Below are positions 12,143 through 24,376 of a stretch of 64,000 nucleotides of DNA, piece after piece. Within the stretch, counting starts at the first letter, position 1. Every line of letters starts with the position of its first letter. Source of the stretch: Epiperipatus broadwayi (Eukaryota > Onychophora > Udeonychophora > Euonychophora > Peripatidae); NCBI GenBank assembly GCA_028023455.1, contig JAQFVV010000347.1, positions 562,001-626,000 of the forward strand. The letters are read 5' to 3'. The notes under the pieces were generated by a model that had not been told where the DNA came from, did not search any database, and worked only from the letters and a program-made list of their open reading frames with translations. A program made the position numbers and the translations under genes.

Positions 12143-13288
12143 TAATTAGGTACTTGTTGATTAGATGCACATGTCGCTTGATGGTGTTGTTTACATGCTA
12201 AAACACATAAGAATGTCATTTATGCAGCCCAAAGTTTATGGCCTATAGAACAGTGCTGCTCATATTAACCGTTGTGGGTCTATATTGCTTTGCACACAAA
12301 TATTACGGCCCACTGATGTGCTTCATGACACTGTGAAAATGCGCATCTTTCACAGATCGCTACCGCATCATGTGTGTATGGAATTCAACTGACCATAACT
12401 CTTGTAATCTGCATTCGAACTAATGATCTTATACCCTACCTGATGTAGTATTATATACTAATAATTGTAAGCCCATCGCCATGCTTCCCTACACAGCTTG
12501 GAAGGTGAAAAAAATTGCAAAAGTGTAGGGACAAGCACAATTTCACAGAATTCACATGAAAAAGCACATTTGCATGAGAACAGCTATGAGACAAATTAAA
12601 TGGCTGAGGTTGCACATTGTTTTGGAAATCAGAAGCTTGGTTTGATCACACTACTGAATCTTTTGGATGATCCTTTGGATCATCAAAAACATTGGTTCCC
12701 AGCTCTGTACATTTCAGTCTACATGCTGACATTTATAATGTAATTTAAAAATGTAATTATTCGATTTCCAAAAAATTTAATTCTTATCTTTTATAAAATA
12801 ATGTTGGTTCATAAATTGTTTACAAATACTTTGCAAAATGTTGGACTGTTATGCTTATAATAGTGTCTTTTTTGCAGATAAAGAGCAGCTATAAAACAAC
12901 TAAAATTGCACATTGTATTGGAAAATCATAATGTTGGTTTGATCAGAGTAGTGCATCATTTGGATGATCATTCAGATTGTCAAAAACATTGGTCCCCAAT
13001 CCCACACATTCTAGCACTACACACTGACATTTACAATGTAATTTAAAACTGTAGGTATTTCATTTTAGAAAATAATGTTGGTTTGTAAATTGTTTAAAAG
13101 TAGTTTGAAAAATATTAACACACATTAAAATGTATAATGTAATTTAAAAATGTAATTATTACATTTTAGAAAATAATGTTGTTTCACAACAGAAAGTTGG
13201 GCCACGTAAACAGAATTTTTATGTGTTTTAGCACTTACACAATGTCATCAACTGGCATGTGTGCCTAATCAACCAGTACCACTAATTA
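12143..13288. mobile_element. Non-autonomous DNA element with 88-bp inverted ends
   Basis: Terminal inverted repeats of about 88 bp: the left starts taattaggtacttgttgatt, the right ends aaccagtaccactaatta. The flanks carry taataagt on the left and gaataagc on the right, which could be a decayed 8-bp duplication as made by hAT transposases, but this is weak. The interior is noticeably less AT-rich than its surroundings and contains a direct repeat of about 180 bp (around 12590-12760 and 12890-13060, third partial copy near 13120-13180). No intact transposase frame. Confidence 0.65.
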
Positions 13289-15799
13289 CAGAATAAGCTC
13301 ATTTAATTCTAGGTGTAATGTTTATAAAAACTGTACTTTGCATGTTTTAAATGTACTAATATATAGAAGGAAGAATATTCATTTTAAATTTAATAATGGA
13401 AACTTAACATATGATAAAAAGTAACTTAGTAAATAATTTGAATAGAAATAGTTACTTAAGAAAACTTGGAGTGAGTACTATAGAAAAAAAGAATTTTATT
13501 CTGTTAATAATTTAGATAAGTTGAAGTTCATTGGAATATTATTCATTGTAATAGCATAATGATCATGTAAGATTTACATTATAGCTGGATTTAATCTAAT
13601 ATAATAAATGATGTAAAAGTAAAAGAATGTATTTATGAAGAATGAACAGAATGAAGAAATAACTAGATGACTATTTTGCTTGATTATTAATGTAAGATCT
13701 TGAATATATACTCTAATTAAAAGTTTAAATTGTCTGTTAATGGAACATGATAGGAAAATGTTATAAAAGAAAGAAAAACAAAGAAAGTACTTATGATGAA
13801 TGATATATTAAATACGTCTAAATTTTGGTTGGAATGATTTAATGAGCATGTGGAATAAGTATATTGTAATTTAAGAGATTTGAAGATTATGTTTATAAAT
13901 GATTATTAATTATTCAAAATAATAACAATTAGTATGGCATTTGGAATGTTTATATAAAATATTGGCTTATAAAAAGAACAATACTTTAAAGGGATGCTAA
14001 TGAATAACATGGATGTAAAGTGTGATAAAGTTTTTATTTAGAGGAGAAACATTAATAGGTTATAAATATTAAATGTTATAATGAAGAATTAATATTACAG
14101 TAAAAATATATTTTAATAAAATAAGAATGAAATTTCATTGTGATTTAAATAGAAAAACATCAATCTGAAGAATAATTTTATGTATTGGAATTGCTGCATT
14201 TAATTATTGTGTAAGGAGAATTGTATGTCAATAAAGGATGATTCCAACTGTAAATTGTTTAAAACTTTTATTATGATTTTCATTGTTATGGAAACTTCTG
14301 CCCCTGAAGACTAAGCATTGCAGAATTGTTTTGCTTTTCTTAAAAACAACAACAACAACAAATATTATAACTTATAAATTATAACCATTAAGTTATTAGT
14401 GCACTTAGAAAATTGAATAATAAATTATTAATAAGTATATTTTATATATTTATTTATTTATTTTTGTTTTAGTATCATTAATGGGTTATAATAAATAGAA
14501 ATCGATAGTAATATAGATAAATAGAATTATAAAATTAACATATATTAATTTAAATGGGATGAAAGTATGTGTTTGTAGAATAATATATTGTCAAAGTATT
14601 AACTATATTCGATTTTGATCTCATTTATAATATTATAACATAACTGTAATATATTTAATGTTGCCCTGTTGTACTATTTGTTTGTGATCATTATATCTTT
14701 AGAAAACTTGTGAGTTAAGGATTAAAGTAATGAAATTTGGATAATTAGACTAGAAATGCAGATGTTTATTTTACAAAGTTGTGGTATATAAATAAAATGC
14801 ATGAATTTCTGGGCTTTAATGATATTCAGAGATGTAGTATCTTTCTATTCAGAATAATGTGATGAAGTTAAAAATTTAGTTTATCTTAATAGATGATAAA
14901 TTTGATGATGAGCATAATGCATATGTTTATAATGCAGAACATTTTCTTTAAATTAGTAAGAGATTATTAATAACAGTTATGATGAATATATCAAGTGGAT
15001 ATATTGATGAGTGATCTTATTGATATTGACATATAAAGTTAACATAAATTAATGACAAGGATTTGATAATATTTTAGGGATCCGCAAGTGTAAGATATAA
15101 GATTTCTGAATTTCTAAAATAGTTAAGTTAATAAAGTTGTTATTAAAGATTGAGAATAATTACAAAACAAATGGTTTGATAATTAATAATTATTTTATTT
15201 ATAAAATATTAGAGATCAAAAGAATAAATGTCATAACATAGAAAAGATGATATTAGTGTTAATGACATGAAATTAATATTTTTTTTATTTTAAATGTCTA
15301 TTTTCATTAAATCCTCATATAGATTCAAAATGGTAAAATTATTATTATAGGTTACATTTATCAAGAAAAGCATTAATAATATTTGTAAATTTTAGCCATA
15401 AAAATTCATTTATAGATAGTAAATTATTATAATGAAGTTAATATAAATTTTTATACTTTATAAAGAGAATGAAGATGGAATATATAATTTTACGAAACAT
15501 TATATTATTATAATGAAATATTTATTTGATAAAGGTAAATGAATTAAAATTAAAGCTTGGTGTTTCAAAAGTAGATGATTAATAATAATTATTACTGTAT
15601 ATTAGAAATAGTTCTATTTTGTAAAAAAATTTATGTTATATTGTTTTATTGTTTAGTTTTGTTATTTATAAAATTATTTATTAATTAAAAAACTAATTTA
15701 TACAGTTTGTAAGTATGATAGTAATAAATTTATGTGTTTATTAATTTGACTAAGTACCTATAATCATATTTTCTTATTCTGAGTCATTATCACTACATC
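13289..15799. other. AT-rich DNA, no gene seen
   Basis: About 2.5 kb, very AT-rich with many short stop-interrupted frames. A small CAA tract at about 14345-14360 is the only distinctive sequence. Confidence 0.5.
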
Positions 15800-15880
15800 A
15801 TATTCCTAGATTGTTAATGGTACATAATTATATAGATCGGAATATATATATATATAATTATGTACCATTAACTATCTAGG

Positions 15881-15884
<4 letters not shown>
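15800..15884. repeat. Hairpin repeat
   Basis: The left arm atattcctagattgttaatg with its continuation is mirrored by the right arm ending in actatctaggaatat, about 33 bp per arm around a TA-rich loop. Possibly a very small MITE. Confidence 0.65.
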
Positions 15885-15911
<27 letters not shown>

Positions 15912-16798
15912 TAGTTTGAATTATAAAATTTAAATCTTGCATAACAATCAACATAATAAAAAGACAATGTATAATAATTATTTAAAGGTAAAATATTTTA
16001 AAAGATATATTGATTAGTATCAAGTTGCTATGATACATGAGTCATCAGTTAAGTAATATTGTATTTTATATGTAGAAAAGAATATCATTTTTCATATAGT
16101 CAGGTGATTATTTTATTAATTGTATAATGTAATATTATTAGTTTATTTAAAGTAAAGTTGGTTATTTTGGGTTTGAGTCATTGAAGATAATATAATTATA
16201 AAATGGTAAAATAGTATTATTTAAGTTTATAATAGTTAAGAGTTTGTTGATTAGTGCATTACATATAAATGTAAATAAAATCTCTCTTTGCATCTAGCTT
16301 TTTAGCTAAATTGGTAAGTAAGGAACAATGATAATCTGAGATCTCTTTATTATAATATTATTATTAGTAGTAGTAGTAATGGAATTATTAAAATAATACT
16401 TATTGGGAAAAAAATAATCATTAAATTTGTGACAGAATATTATTAACCAAGTCACAGTAAAGTAAAGTTTATTGTAAATATTATTAAAGAAAGTTTGTCA
16501 TAATTATAGATATTTTATTCAGATTTATTAATTATTAGTATTACCCATGGGAATATCTGGAGGCTTAATAAGCAGAAGCATCTTGGTATTCTTATGCCAT
16601 TGAATAAATACTTTGGTCATTATTGAATGTTAAAAGTTTTGTGGTTTTGTCAAATAGGATAATAAGTCCCATGGTTGATAATATGAAGCTAAAGTATATT
16701 GTAATAGTAGAAGAATAAACATTGCACATAGAGAAAATAAAAGAAAAGCTTAATTTATGTATTTGGAAAATTATTTAGGTTATCATCCATTTGGAAGA

Positions 16799-16831
<33 letters not shown>

Positions 16832-17105
16832 AAGACCTCTTCAGTAAGTTAGACATAAATAATGTTTATATGTCAATAAATGATGAAAAATAGAAGGGAT
16901 TATCTATTTTTAAGATTTTAATGGTTATAAGCTTTCATTCGCTGACATTTTGGAAAATAAAAAGCAGAAATTATATATTAACAATTGAACATATAGAGAG
17001 TAAACATTCAGTCTTATTTTTAGCAATCTCATAACAATAATAAAATATCAATTTGTAAATGTAAAGATCAGATATGCTTACCTTAATGTATATGATATTT
17101 AATCA
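15885..17105. other. AT-rich DNA with TA runs
   Basis: Contains (TA)n at 15885-15908 and about 16800-16832 and a short TAG tract near 16365-16377. No gene. Confidence 0.5.
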
Positions 17106-17256
17106 GAAATAACAATCCCTTTGTAAGCTATGGTTCAATAATCTTTCTCTGTCAGCAAAAATAAAGAGTAGAATTTATCACCTATTCTTTAAACTTTTGA
17201 TGATTATGAACATGTGAAAACAAGATATCCATAGCTTACAAAGAAATTATTATTTC
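17106..17256. repeat. Short foldback element
   Basis: Arms of about 30 bp (gaaataacaatccctttgta on the left and its complement at 17227-17256) flank about 90 bp of unique sequence. Size and layout fit a MITE. Confidence 0.6.
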
Positions 17257-17452
17257 AATTTAAATTTCAATATATATTAAACAAGGTTGCCTTGACAACA
17301 ATATGAAAGTGTTGATTGTTATGATATTATGATTGTCTAAGTGTTGACTGTTTTTGAATGATATAAATATATATTCTCATGGATAAATGAATTCATAGTA
17401 TTATTTTTGGGAGCTCCCATATAATAAAAATATAATAACTAAATAGCTAGCA

Positions 17453-17523
17453 TTTCAATACAATAATGAGTACTTTACTCAGAGAAAGAAGCTCTGAGGA
17501 AAGTACTTGTTATTGTACTGAAA
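17453..17523. repeat. Perfect-stem hairpin
   Basis: Two arms of about 33 bp with a 7-bp loop centred near 17488. The arms include ctcagag and gtactttac with their complements. It lies just upstream of a long TA microsatellite. Function unknown. Confidence 0.65.
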
Positions 17524-17581
17524 CATCAGCTATTTCGCTATTATATTTTACTTACATGGAAGCTTCTGAAAATAATATTAG

Positions 17582-17583
<2 letters not shown>

Positions 17584-17625
<42 letters not shown>

Positions 17626-17656
17626 CCATTTATATATATATATATATATATATATG
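17584..17656. repeat. (TA)n microsatellite with tgccattt centre
   Basis: Two TA tracts around a short spacer. Can form a cruciform. Confidence 0.85.
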
Positions 17657-19293
17657 GCAACTATCTTTGCTTTTAAATTATATAGAACAGGCATGAAAAC
17701 AGGTTTAAATAGCCCATTTAAAAGCAAAGGTTTCTTCACCAACCTTTTAAAATAATGGTAAAATATAATATATTACTTATCCTGCTTGCTTTCTTTCTGA
17801 GTGTTGATCATTTAATTTTTTTTTCTTGCTTCTACATTACTTGTTTCACATTTGATGTTAAATAGCAATGAACTAACTATTAGAAAAATAATTTAAAGTC
17901 TGATTCAAATATAAAACATTTTAATTTTTACATGGCCTAGTGGATTTTTATTGTTAATGCTTAGAGTTTTTGTTTTAAGTATTATTATACATTTGTCAAA
18001 GGTGAAAATTTGGCTGTAGTTAGCACATAAATCACTAAAATTTATTGTTATTGATAAAGTGTTAGTTTGAGTTCAAAATGATCTGTGAAAATACTAAACA
18101 TTACATTGAATAGCATGTTAGAAGTAAAAGCAACCTCTGATTATGGCTGTTTTAATGTAATTGGGTTTATTGCTCTTAATTGAAATCTGTACATAACAAT
18201 TCCCAGAAAGCATGAGTATACAAAAATCAATCAAGACTCTAATATTTAATTAAAGAAAAATAATTAAGGTTTTTATCAGAAATTTTGGGATGGTGGCATA
18301 TTCTTATCGTAATGTAGATTATTTATATCATCCAATTTAATTGTTAAATAACTTGTAGATAAATGGAAAACTTTATACTTTTCCAAATAAATTCAGTTTG
18401 TTGGAATACAAATTATTCTCTATTATTTTGGATGTTATCACTTTGCCTTGTTTGTAGATGAGATAATGAGACAACTACTTAATGGGGTAAGGTGCAGAAA
18501 TTGAGATCCGATATTTTAAAAACTAATTTTTATTTAATTAGCAAAAAAAAAATCTAAATAAAAATATTTTTTTAAAAAATCAAAACATTTTTAATTAAAA
18601 AAATATATCACTCTTCCTCTATTAAATAAAAAATTATTCAATTCTTTAATTAAATAAATTTTTTATTTAATGTTAAATTTTTTTAATACTTTAAGAAATA
18701 AATAGAACAAGTACATTAGCAACAATAAATAAACAATAAAGATTTTTTTAAAAAAAATGAAATTAAATTAGGGATTCTCCCCTTCAGTGATTTTTATTGT
18801 TAGGTTGCTAAATTTGCATTTAACAATCTATTAAAGATGTATTATCTTATTGCATATAGTTTTTTTTAAAGTTTATTCTTATTATTCTATATTTATGAAA
18901 GTTTTTATTATAATTTTGTAGAAGTATGCAAATAAAAAAAAAATTTAGAAAAATAACTTCTTTCATATATAAATATGTTAACCTTTTATTTCATAAAAAT
19001 TACACTATTTGAACTAGGGAGTGCTGTTTCTGTTACTCAGCCTAAATTGACTTGCTTGTGGCTATTTATAGCATTTATTTGCTGGTTTTATGTTCATATG
19101 ATAGTAAAATTTAGAGCTAAAATATATATTGGATTAATTAATTTTTAAAAAAAAACATATCTAAACATTGATATTATGCAGAGAATCTAATAGCAAAGAT
19201 TGAGGATTGGTTTTGTTTTTAAACTAACTACTGCACTTACATGATTTCATTTTATATAAATCTTGAAAAGGAAATTCACCCATTTTCCATAGT
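17657..19293. other. AT-rich DNA, no gene seen
   Basis: About 1.6 kb without recognisable repeats or coding potential. Confidence 0.5.
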
Positions 19294-19615
19294 TTTTTAA
19301 ACTGTATTAGTAATAATCAGCCATTAAGCTAATGCACATGTGCTTTGTGGATTTTTAACTATAAATGAATACTCTAACTTCCAAACACAAGATAAAGTCT
19401 TTGTGAAAATAGAGAATGATGTTCCAAACACAAAATAAGGCCTTTATGAAAAGATAAAATGAATCTTGGAGTAAAAGGATAGATGGATTCATTCTATCTT
19501 TTCACAAGACTTTATCTTGTGTTTGGAAGTGAGAGTATTCATTTATAGTTTAAAATCCACAAAGCACATGTGTATTAGCTTAATGGCTGATTATCACTAT
19601 TACAGTTTATAAAAA
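19294..19615. mobile_element. Foldback/MITE element, 322 bp
   Basis: Arms of about 110 bp: the left includes cattaagctaatgcacatg and the right its complement. The left arm contains an extra partial copy of its inner section (the ttccaaacacaagat-type sequence appears twice on the left, once on the right), so the palindrome is asymmetric. No coding content. Confidence 0.7.
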
Positions 19616-20204
19616 CATAGCATTATATAAAATAATTATCTCATTTAGATGGTTTTTTTTAATATATTTATGAGATTTTTTTTGTAAAATATTTGTAAAA
19701 TATTTATTTTTTTATAAAAATATGCATTTAAAATCAGATTTTATTTGAAAAGAAGTTATGATTAAATGAAAAGAAAAGCCTCTATAATTATCATGCTGCT
19801 TTTTATTATTTTTAAAATAATTATAAATGAAATTTTAAATTATAATACATAATTCTATCGATTCATGTATTCTTTACAAAAATCCATTTCAATGTTAAAA
19901 ATGGAATTAAAAAAAAATATTATTTGATTTCAAATACATTTTTATCACCAAAAATAAAATACCGAAAGCTATTATTCTGATGTATTTCAATTTATTCCTT
20001 TTTTTCTTATATTTGCAAATTGAAATATTATTTTTAGAATGGTTCTTGTTTTTAAACTTATATTTCTAATATATAACTGTGTGTAGAAATATAAGAAGGA
20101 ATAGAAGTTTATTCTTGAAAATAAAAAGAAAGAAATATAACCCAAATAACTACTAGGACTAAATTAAATTAAAAACATATTTACTATGTAATAATTAAAT
20201 ATAA
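19616..20204. other. AT-rich DNA, no gene seen
   Basis: Homopolymer-rich sequence with no identifiable element. Confidence 0.5.
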
Positions 20205-20310
20205 GTATAATATATATACACTTAACTTAGATGTAATTAAAGAGGATTTGAACCCAGACTTTCAAGGTCCCTACAGTCATCTACTCTATCCAATGCTATG
20301 TGTAAAATAA
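20205..20310 (-). repeat. tRNA-like outer end of hammerhead family 1
   Basis: On the minus strand this reads ggatagagtagatgactgta, then a B box identical to the GGTTCAAATCC type, then TCTTTAATTA and an AT-rich tail that also flanks the copy at 28281. It is a truncated copy lacking the ribozyme segment. Confidence 0.5.
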
Positions 20311-20479
20311 TTTAATGTAAATAAGTAATTGTTTTCAGAATATGGATTTATATTAATAATTTGATTTATTTAAGTTAATGATGAGTTAAATAAAATAACG
20401 TAATCATTAAATTGTTATAAGTGATTCCATAAAGTATAAGATTGATGATGTATTTAAAAATTATTGGTTCATCACAAGT

Positions 20480-20900
20480 TGAAAGTTTTTCAATTTTAAT
20501 CCAGCTTCTCTGATTTATAGGCTATCTTATTTTCATTACATTAGCAAGAATTCTTGCTTATTCTTTACATTTTCCATGTGGTTTGTTTCAAAGTCTTTAC
20601 AGCCATTTGAAAACCAACTTATGGCTCCAACTGTTAACTAATTATCTCTTCAAACAAATGTATAGCTGATCTACATTTCTCTCTCTTAATTTTTTAAATT
20701 ATTTCAATGACACCTTTCTATTTTTTCACTCATATATTTCTCTTTCAATTCTTTTTTACTTTCAACACAATTCTTTTAATATTTCATCAAATGATCTGAA
20801 TTTTTAATATTGTGTTATATTAATTTAATAACTCTTATATTCATTGAGAATCATTGTATGTTTCCCTCAATAAAAGTGTAATAGTTATATAGCTTTAGAT
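20480..20900 (-). pseudogene. RTE LINE relic, C-terminal part
   Basis: By eye it aligns with the 3' coding end of the intact RTE element (plus-strand 58390-58770): shared tokens include tttaatcc, cttctctgat, the fragment around 20690-20750 and the segment around 20860-20910. All frames are broken. Together with 22040-22600 and 26380-26680 it appears to be one old minus-strand copy split by later insertions. Confidence 0.55.
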
Positions 20901-21882
20901 CAGTGTATTACTATTATTGTAACTCAGCATAGGATTTTTTGTAATATTATATATTCTGCCATACTGATTTTATAGATTTATTAAATGAATCAAACATCTG
21001 AAGAGGTCAGTATCCTAAAAACAGTTGGAAAATATTAATCATCTTTATTCTGTCATTCTCAAAAGAAATATTTATATTAAGGATGTAATCCTTGATGATG
21101 CATCACATTGCAAATGTCATCACTTGTCAAAATTGAGATAGTGTTAGAATATTTTCAAATATTTTAATAATTGTAAAGCAAATATCAGAATTTAAAACAC
21201 TTATCACATGTCTATTATTGTTCATTCACATTAAAGAAAAACTTAAAATAAAAAAAATCCATTTATTTTCTGAAAGAGTGTTTACACTAATATCAGTGGG
21301 AACATTTACACACTTTGTTTTTATTTACAAGTCACTTTTTAAATATTTAAAAAGGTCAAATGTAATTTTTTTAAATATTATTTGTTTACAAAATTAAATT
21401 TTAAAAAATCAAGCCCAATTTACTGAATATTAGTATAAAATAATAATTTTATATAGAAGTGAAAGATCGAGCATTTTCAAAACTTCCACAGTGTGACAAT
21501 AAAAATATTAGGATTTATAAGGGTTAAGGGTCTATATCCCGGATTTATATATACACATTGGGTAAAAACATATTAAAAATCTTTTTCAAACACATAAGAA
21601 TATTTCCTCATAGTTTAAGCTATTTTTATGAAAAATATTTGCTTAATGATTAATTCTGTGATTATGTTTCTTCTTTAGCAAAAAATCTGACCATGGTATT
21701 TGTTATTGATAACTTCTTCTAATTCATTATTAGCATACTTTATTTAATTTTTTAAAGTAATCTATTGAAAATTATTTTAGTCTCTTTAATATTTTTTTAA
21801 AATTCTGATACTCCTTTCAGAATTCGTGAATCTGCAAGATACTTATTACAAAACTGCTGTAAACGATTTTGAAGATATGAGT
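20901..21882. other. Probable decayed RTE interior and unassigned DNA
   Basis: Lies between two recognisable RTE segments in the expected order but is longer than the matching part of the intact element. I could not align it base by base; it may contain further insertions. Confidence 0.3.
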
Positions 21883-21975
21883 CATTTTTTTCATGTCAAA
21901 TCATTGACCAGAATGTGAACCTGAGCCAGCTGCTTGGAAGGCAGCTATGCTAACTATTAGGCCATCAACACTTGA
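21883..21975 (-). mobile_element. tRNA-like SINE copy 3 with target duplication
   Basis: On the minus strand an A-box-like TGGCCTAATAG, an anticodon-like arm and a degraded B box GGTTCACATTC are followed by AATGATTTGACATG and an A run. The flanks agatatgagtcat (ending at the T run) and agatacgagtcat (21977 on) form a target-site duplication of about 13 bp with one mismatch, typical of LINE-mediated retroposition. It sits inside the decayed RTE region. Confidence 0.7.
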
Positions 21976-22039
21976 CAGATACGAGTCATTCTATCATACA
22001 TACATGTAAATGTTAATCTTAGTGCCACCATAGAATGTA

Positions 22040-22600
22040 ATTACTGATCTTGCATTTTGATAAATATTTTTATAGAATATGACAATATTTCATGTCTATA
22101 TTTTTATGGTCAATGTTTTTATTGCTGCAGAAATTGCTATTTATAACCAACAAACCCAAAGCATAATGGTAACTCATATTCATTGAATCTTTTCATAATA
22201 AAAGTTAATATTAGATGTGATCCACTGTGCTAAAACATTTAATTCCAGTATAGTTATTTTGATTAATCTGAGTTCAAAGTTTTGATAGGTATGAAAATTT
22301 TAGCTCTTTTATCACTTTTTAAAAATATCAAGATGACTAATGCATTGTTCCAATCAACAACTTCAACTTTTAGAGTATAGTACTGCCAATATATATATTT
22401 TTATTTTTTCACATGCTTTTTTTAAGATATCAATAATAATCCATTGTTTTTTTAGAATTTTCTTCTTTTGTATAGATTAATTGAATATTTACCTTTTCAT
22501 TTACAATGCTTAGCAAATCAAAAGATGCTGCATATTAGTAGTTATTTTATTTTCCTGCTTTTTAATTACTATACCAGGTGTATCTGGTCTTTTAAAGAAC
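22040..22600 (-). pseudogene. RTE LINE relic, reverse transcriptase middle
   Basis: Aligns by eye with plus-strand 59290-59900 of the intact RTE: shared tokens atgacaata, ccaaa-cataatg-aactcatatt, gatgtgatcc versus gatatgatct, and the segment around 22330-22360. Many indels; no frame survives. The LTR element at 22678 and its flanking AT-rich DNA separate it from the N-terminal part at 26380. Confidence 0.55.
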
Positions 22601-22677
22601 TGTTTTTCCAATTGATTGCTTTAACAAAATTTTTTAAGGATTTAATGTAAAGTAAACAAAACATTTTAATATTATAT

Positions 22678-24148
22678 TGTACCATTTGTTTATACGGTAC
22701 AAATATATTGGCATCCGATAAGATATTTAAAAGCTAAAAAAAAAAAGTAAATTTAGCGATCTTTTAAAAGAAAAACATTTTTAGATTTTTTCTGATTAGT
22801 ATAATTTATTTTTTTAAAAAAACGTACAATGAAAGTTAAAATTGTCGTTCGTATTTTTTTTATGTAATTAAAAATAAAAGTTAAATTGGAAAGAATAAAT
22901 GACATGCAGATTACTGATCCAGATAAATTAAAAGAATTTCAAAAATAAAAAGATTGCAAGTAGAAAAGTAAAAATTCCAAAAGTAAAAAGATTACAATTA
23001 GAAAAATCTTTTTAATAATTAAAGATGGCAGAATTATGCTAAAAAAAATAATAACTTTGTAACTTAAATTTAAGAGAAAGTGTAGAAGATTATTATCTTA
23101 TATGCTGATAAAAGAACAAACAAAAGATATGCGCAGAAGTTTCAAAACTGGATTGGGGTATAAAAGGAGGAGGACAACCTCGATCTAGGTCTTCTCTATA
23201 CCTTCTAGTTACGTGTCTGAAAGCTGGAGGTTTCCGCGAGCATAACCTGTGGCAGTAATAGATGTCTGCACAGGTATGCCACTTGCAGTACCCAGTCATC
23301 AAGCAAGCAATGGAAATGGGCCCTGTGAAGACCGCTTTTTGCAATAAAAGGGTCATGACAGCCATGCCTTTTCTCCAGTTATAGAATGGAACAATAATGG
23401 AAGATGCCGGCAGGAGAGACCGATGGAAATTTTTAGGAGCTCGGGATCCCAAAAACACACACCAACTTACCGGTAAGTTAAGAGTAACTTTTCCTAATTG
23501 TGACAAAGTTTGCAAACAATTATAAAAAATTGATATCAAAATAATCCCGATCAAGACTTCAAATTTTATTCTTCAAGAGACTCTTGTGTACCTAAGAACT
23601 ATAATCATTGAACTGTTTTTTATTATTAATTAATTCATATCTAGATTAGTGTGTGTGTCATCTTTCCAATTAATTAAATCATAATGTTTTTGTTTTTTAT
23701 TATTTATATTTTAATTTGTTAAAATAAAAAATCTTTATTTCTAATACCCCTATTCATTGTATGTTATTAATGATTATTAATAAATTTATTAAAGTTAATT
23801 ATGATTTGAAAATATAATTTACCTTGCCAATGCTGTACCGAAACTCAATCCTCCAGAGTTTCTAGATAATTTCATCATAGCTAAATAAATAAAAAAGGGA
23901 TGTTTGCCAGTGAATTCTAATATAGAATTCTGGCACCTTTCAAATAAATTAAAAGCTGGCTTACTTTATCCCATTATTTTAGTAGCTACATTAGTTAAAA
24001 GAGTGTTGTGTGACCAGGAAAAATAATTGCGTCCATTAAATCTTACTGAATTGTCTGACGAAACAAATTTAATAGATAGGATGTAATTTGGTCACTGAGT
24101 ACGAGTAGTTAACTCATTTAAAACACTAAATAAGTAGTGGACATTACA
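22678..24148 (+). repeat. Left LTR of miniature element
   Basis: 1471 bp, TGT...ACA. The first 24 bases form a hairpin (TGTACC with GGTACA). A segment of moderate GC at about 23120-23480 contains TATAAAAG (23159-23166), AATAAA (23343-23348) and a strong splice-donor-like GGTAAGT (about 23472), consistent with U3, R and leader signals in plus orientation. Confidence 0.75.
23159..23166 (+). promoter_or_regulatory. TATA box in left LTR
   Basis: TATAAAAG in a local GC-richer context, repeated at 24859-24866 in the right LTR and followed about 180 bp downstream by AATAAA. Fits the LTR promoter and polyadenylation order. Confidence 0.5.
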
Positions 24149-24376
24149 ATGCTGCCCAACTCGTGGCTTGGACGATAACCATGTCCTGAGATAGGAGTAA
24201 AATAATAAAATTTTAAAAATAGTTTTAAAAAATAAAAACGAGCTAGCCAAACCAGATTATACAGTTAAAAATATATATTTTAAATATGTATAGAAAAACC
24301 GAGTAGAGACTTAAAATTTAAAAATAAAATTAGTTTAAACACCCATTTTATTCTCATCTTCCAGCGGTGGTGGTAT
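24149..24376 (+). other. Interior of miniature LTR element
   Basis: 228 bp starting atgctgcccaactcgtggct and ending agcggtggtggtat just before the right LTR; the latter is a partly purine-rich candidate polypurine tract. No open frame of note. Confidence 0.55.

Noticed and set aside
17466-17696. A 76-codon frame with repeated Tyr-Ile
   Set aside because: It is the right arm of a hairpin followed by translation of a TA microsatellite.
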